Positions 61,630-64,000 of a DNA stretch of 64,000 nucleotides are shown piece by piece. The notes below the pieces were generated by a model. That model saw only the letters and a program-made list of their open reading frames with translations. It searched no databases and was not told the origin of the DNA. A program made the translations under genes and the position numbers. Position 1 is the stretch's first letter. Each line of letters starts with the position of its first letter. This DNA comes from Verrucomicrobiia bacterium (lineage in GTDB: Bacteria; Verrucomicrobiota; Verrucomicrobiia; Limisphaerales; UBA8199), in the NCBI GenBank assembly GCA_035946615.1, contig DASYZB010000136.1, positions 16,184-80,183 of the forward strand. Reading direction: 5' to 3'.

Positions 61630-62775
61630 TCAATTGTCTGCATCCTGGTCGAAATCGAACGGAGGGGTCAGCCCCGTGTAATCACCCACGACTTTGGCGT
61701 CATAGGGCGAGTAGAGGCCCTTTTGGGTTGTGTGCAGGTCGTATCCGGCGTTGTTGCCGATGGCGCCGCCCCCTGCCAAAGGCAGGCCATAGCTGGCAAC
61801 GATGTCGCCGGCAGCGCTCACGCGGACGACGCGGTTATTGAACTGGTCGCTAATCAAGGTGTCCCCGTTGCGCAACCGCACTGCCCGGGTGGGCAAAGGC
61901 GCCGCCACGCTCATCGGGTCGGTATCGGTGGCGAATTGCCACACCACGGCGTCCTGGGCATCCACCTCGACGGCGCGGGAGTTGCCCGCATCGGTCAGGA
62001 GTGTATCACCATTAGGGAGGCGGCTGGCAAAGGCGCAGGCCCCAAGCGTCCCCCCTGCGGTAAAGGTCCTGACGATCTCATCGGCGCGGGTCACCTCGAT
62101 GACGCGGTTGTTATTCTCGTCGGCGATGAGGATATGGCCATTTTCGAGCAACTCGGCCGAGTTGGGGCTGTTGAGCTGGTCGGCGGGAGTGCTGTTTGAG
62201 CCTGGATATTGCCAGACGATTTGTTTGCGCAGGTTCACCTCGATAATCCGGTTGTTGCCCTGGTCGGTAATAAGGACATGCGCGGTGGGCAGCCAGGTGT
62301 TTTGCACCGGGGTGCTCAGCAGGTTCGGGCCGGAGCCGGTTTGCCCGAATTGCCCGTACTGCCACACAATCCGCCCACGCGGATCGACCAGAACAACCCG
62401 GTTGTCCACCGCCCCATCGGGCGCCTGGGGGATGACACCCGGCGGGGTCCCTGTGCCGGCCATGAGGGTAAAGGGCCCGACCCGTTGCGAATCGTTGCAC
62501 CCGATGATCGAGCGGGGTGAGAAGTCGTTGGGGCCAAGGCCGAAGGACCACAGGATGTTCCCTGCAGGGTCAGTCTCGATGACGCGATTATTGAATTGAT
62601 CGGCGATCAAGATATTCCCAGGACGGTTGAACCCGGATAACCCTGCTCGAACGGGCATGGCCCCCAGCAGCAGTGAGAGTGAAATCACCAGGACAGCAGC
62701 CAAACCGCAAAGAGCGCCCAGCCGCGCGCGGCGGACGTTTATTGGTTTGGTGTTGGTTGTAAGATGCGCATTCAT
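61630..62775 (-). CDS. Secreted NHL/beta-propeller protein
   Basis: 381 residues with a signal peptide (LAAVLVISLSLLLGAMPVRA). About six blades follow with the pattern NILIADQFNNRVIETDPAGNILW, VLITDQGNNRIIEVNL, ILIADENNNRVIEVTR, TLLTDAGNSRAVEVDA and TLISDQFNNRVVRVSA, as in NHL-type propellers. Such proteins bind other molecules or act as scaffolds; no catalytic residue is evident. It is acidic at the C-terminus (FDFDQDADN). Confidence 0.82.
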   Translation of the reverse strand: MNAHLTTNTKPINVRRARLGALCGLAAVLVISLSLLLGAMPVRAGLSGFNRPGNILIADQFNNRVIETDPAGNILWSFGLGPNDFSPRSIIGCNDSQRVGPFTLMAGTGTPPGVIPQAPDGAVDNRVVLVDPRGRIVWQYGQFGQTGSGPNLLSTPVQNTWLPTAHVLITDQGNNRIIEVNLRKQIVWQYPGSNSTPADQLNSPNSAELLENGHILIADENNNRVIEVTRADEIVRTFTAGGTLGACAFASRLPNGDTLLTDAGNSRAVEVDAQDAVVWQFATDTDPMSVAAPLPTRAVRLRNGDTLISDQFNNRVVRVSAAGDIVASYGLPLAGGGAIGNNAGYDLHTTQKGLYSPYDAKVVGDYTGLTPPFDFDQDADN

Positions 62776-63107
62776 GGCTAATACCTTTCTTAATGTTCGG
62801 TCCTTTTGGTTGTCTATCCGGCGGCGAGCCAGGTTCCATTTGACGTGAGATGCGCGAGGGAGCCGTTGGGTTCCCGGAAATTTACTGAGGAGTCCGTAAC
62901 ATGAACTACGCCTCTAATCTGGCAATGCTTCTCCCTCTCCCCTTCCGAAGGGGACAGAAACCCTCTCCTCCTCTGGAGGAGAGGGCTGGGGAGAGGAGGC
63001 CTGTGTGTAGTCCATCCCACGATCCTCCCAGTAAATAGTCCGGCCGAGCCGAAATGGTGAACCGAAAATGAACATGATATTCTGTCACGGGATTGATATG
63101 CCGCATT
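62776..63107. repeat. Intergenic region with a CCCTCTCC-type repeat
   Basis: This gap of about 330 bases contains the repeat at about 62926-63000: CTCCCTCTCCCC with TTCCGAAGGGGACAG and CCCTCTCCTCCTCTGGAGGAGAGGG, a strong palindrome, then GGGGAGAGGAGG. It is the third locus of the repeat type. No gene is visible. Confidence 0.6.
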
Positions 63108-63347
63108 TCAGGGCTGGTTCTGGGCAACTTGTTGGCCGCAGTCACGGCAGCGTCCGGTTTTATCGAGCACCCGGCAAATGAAATGTTCAAGGGATAAGGC
63201 TTGTCCTCATGCAAGATTTTCGAGCAGTTCGCGGTAGAGGACGGCATCGGATTGGCGGTAGGACTGGAGGAGTTCGGCGTCGGTGGCGCGAGGCAAGTTG
63301 TCGTAATGGATATCACGGCAGTGAACTCTTACGGCTTCAAGTCGCAC
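63108..63347 (-). pseudogene. Small zinc-ribbon-like reading frame broken by an in-frame TGA
   Basis: From a GTG at 63347 the frame reads through VHCRDIHYDNLPRATDA, LLQSYRQSDAVLYRELLENLA, stops at TGA (63207-63209), and continues in the same frame for 32 codons with protein-like sequence: ALSLEHFICRVLDKTGRC and RDCGQQVAQNQP, ending at TGA (63108-63110). The Cys pattern resembles a zinc ribbon. An in-frame TGA with good coding on both sides suggests a decayed gene or recoding; no SECIS-like hairpin is visible. The part upstream of 63347 is repetitive and probably not coding. Confidence 0.45.
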
Positions 63348-63452
63348 CTGACGGATGCCTGACGGATAAATGACGGCAAATTGACGGATAAATTTGAAAA
63401 AAATGCCCATCTTTCTGTGTTCCTGACGGGTTGACGGCAAAAAGAGGGGGGG

Positions 63453-63502
63453 AGGGTGTGTCCCGGGTGTGTCCCCAGGTGTGTCCCCGGTGTGTCCCCC
63501 CC
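63453..63502. repeat. GTGTGTCCCC-type tandem repeat
   Basis: About four imperfect units of GGTGTGTCCC(C/G) follow each other, with one or two extra bases between them. There is no spacer, so this is not a CRISPR array. Confidence 0.7.
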
Positions 63503-63547
63503 TGTTTTCCGCCGCCTCCGATGTGTTCGATGCTCGATTCTCAATGC

Positions 63548-63903
63548 TCAATCCTCACTCACCTCGCCTCTCGGGTGAATTAAGCCAAATTAAGCCAAAT
63601 TAAGCTATAAACTGCCACCCCACCTCCCAGTCTGTGGTCTTCTGGCCTTCTTTCTAAAAATTCAATGTCAAATTTCATCCTCGTCCTCGCTCGCTTTTTT
63701 TGGACCCTGCCTCCTTCGAACCAAGCCAGACCTAACCTGTCTAACGCCTGCCAACAAAATCACGCCTCCTCATGAACCGGAACCAATCGGAGGTAATCGG
63801 AGGTAATCGGAACCAATCGGAGGCAAACCGCTCCTTTCTCGTGCCCGTTTTGGTCCCCTCTAGAGTCCTTGAATTCTGAAATTGTAGGTTGTTGAGTCAC
63901 ATT
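63548..63903. other. Intergenic region with short tandem repeats
   Basis: About 355 bases without a gene. TAAGCCAAAT is repeated at about 63579-63606, and AATCGGAGGT/AACCAATCGG units occur several times at about 63779-63826. I see no RNA gene or promoter here. Confidence 0.5.
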
Positions 63904-64000
63904 TCAAGCAGCGTGTTTTTGTTGGAGGAAGGTGAGGATCTGGCTTTCGAATTCACGATAGCTGCGGGCCAGTGGGGATTGGGCCAGGTCCTGGGGGCTA
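63904..64000 (-). CDS. C-terminal end of a gene entering from the right edge
   Basis: The last 32 codons of a minus-strand frame, ending at TGA (63904-63906). It reads PQDLAQSPLARSYREFESQ and then ILTFLQQKHAA. The pattern of charged helix and normal codon use looks like a real protein end, but the family cannot be named from so little. Confidence 0.45.
   Translation of the reverse strand, partial: SPQDLAQSPLARSYREFESQILTFLQQKHAA

Noticed and set aside
61300..62199. 299-codon plus-strand frame opposite the NHL-repeat gene
   Set aside because: The minus-strand gene has a signal peptide and regular propeller repeats; the plus-strand frame is their complement.
63108..63209. Selenocysteine insertion at the in-frame TGA
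   Set aside because: No bacterial SECIS-like hairpin is visible just after the TGA, and no selenoprotein family match is known to me; a nonsense mutation is simpler.
63453..63502. Possible CRISPR array
   Set aside because: The repeat units are about 10 bases long and lack spacers, and no cas gene is in the window.
63207..63551. 114-codon minus-strand frame as a full gene
   Set aside because: The first half is built from repeated GTGTGTCCCC and TGACGGATAAA-type DNA; only the part after 63347 is protein-like.

Overview
This 64 kb window is GC-rich, gene-dense bacterial chromosome with no rRNA, tRNA, CRISPR array or intact insertion sequence that I could find. The gene families suggest a Gram-negative member of the PVC group, most likely Verrucomicrobiota (Pedosphaera/Limisphaera-like). 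They include secreted GH16, GH127 and GH28-like enzymes, a DUF1680-type arabinofuranosidase, a PagL-like outer-membrane protein, several signal-peptide proteins of unknown function, many NtrC-type regulators and dispersed palindromic repeats. The assignment is inference from gene content, not from a marker gene.

Layout. At 1-4300 (minus strand) lies a tightly overlapping nucleotide-type cluster: a ThyA-superfamily enzyme, a B12-binding radical SAM protein, a dTMP-kinase-like P-loop kinase, a HAM1/RdgB-HIT fusion and a partial gene that leaves the window. The ThyA-like protein carries Asp at the position of the pyrimidine-selecting Asn of thymidylate synthase, the signature of (d)CMP hydroxymethylases. 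This is the best candidate for an undescribed pathway. At 4.4-17.5 kb are a DUF3616 protein, an M1 aminopeptidase, a NarL-type regulator, a PagL-like protein, aconitase, an RsmB-like rRNA methyltransferase, a GH16 glucanase and a large unknown secreted protein. At 17.5-24.2 kb (minus) are a pseudopilin-like protein, a LacI regulator, NAD kinase, a TlyA methyltransferase, a small secreted Cys protein and a GspE/PilB ATPase pair.

At 24.6-36.2 kb are a giant amylase/debranching fusion, a coiled-coil protein overlapping a 58-residue lipoprotein, a GH127 enzyme, an NtrC regulator and class II fructose-bisphosphate aldolase. At 36.2-38.9 kb are an HExxH membrane protein, a CheY-like regulator, a halogenase-like flavoprotein and a transposase remnant. 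At 39.1-50.0 kb one operon encodes a beta-propeller protein, a TolC-type channel and two adaptor/RND pump pairs. At 51.4-59.2 kb are yicC-gmk-coaC, a sensor kinase with a sigma-54 regulator, a His/Arg-rich membrane protein, a squalene/phytoene synthase and a GH28-like beta-helix protein.

The last part (59.2-64 kb) is accessory debris: palindromic repeats, a DUF6883/DUF4926 pair with a partial duplication, ATPase and ORF6N fragments, an NHL-repeat protein, a small reading frame broken by an in-frame TGA, and several short tandem repeats.

Repeats are a theme. Two inverted copies of a MITE-like element lie at 21.3 and 33.0 kb. A palindromic repeat occurs at 21.2 and 59.3 kb. A CCCTCTCC-type repeat occurs in two intergenic regions and once in frame inside the debranching-enzyme gene.
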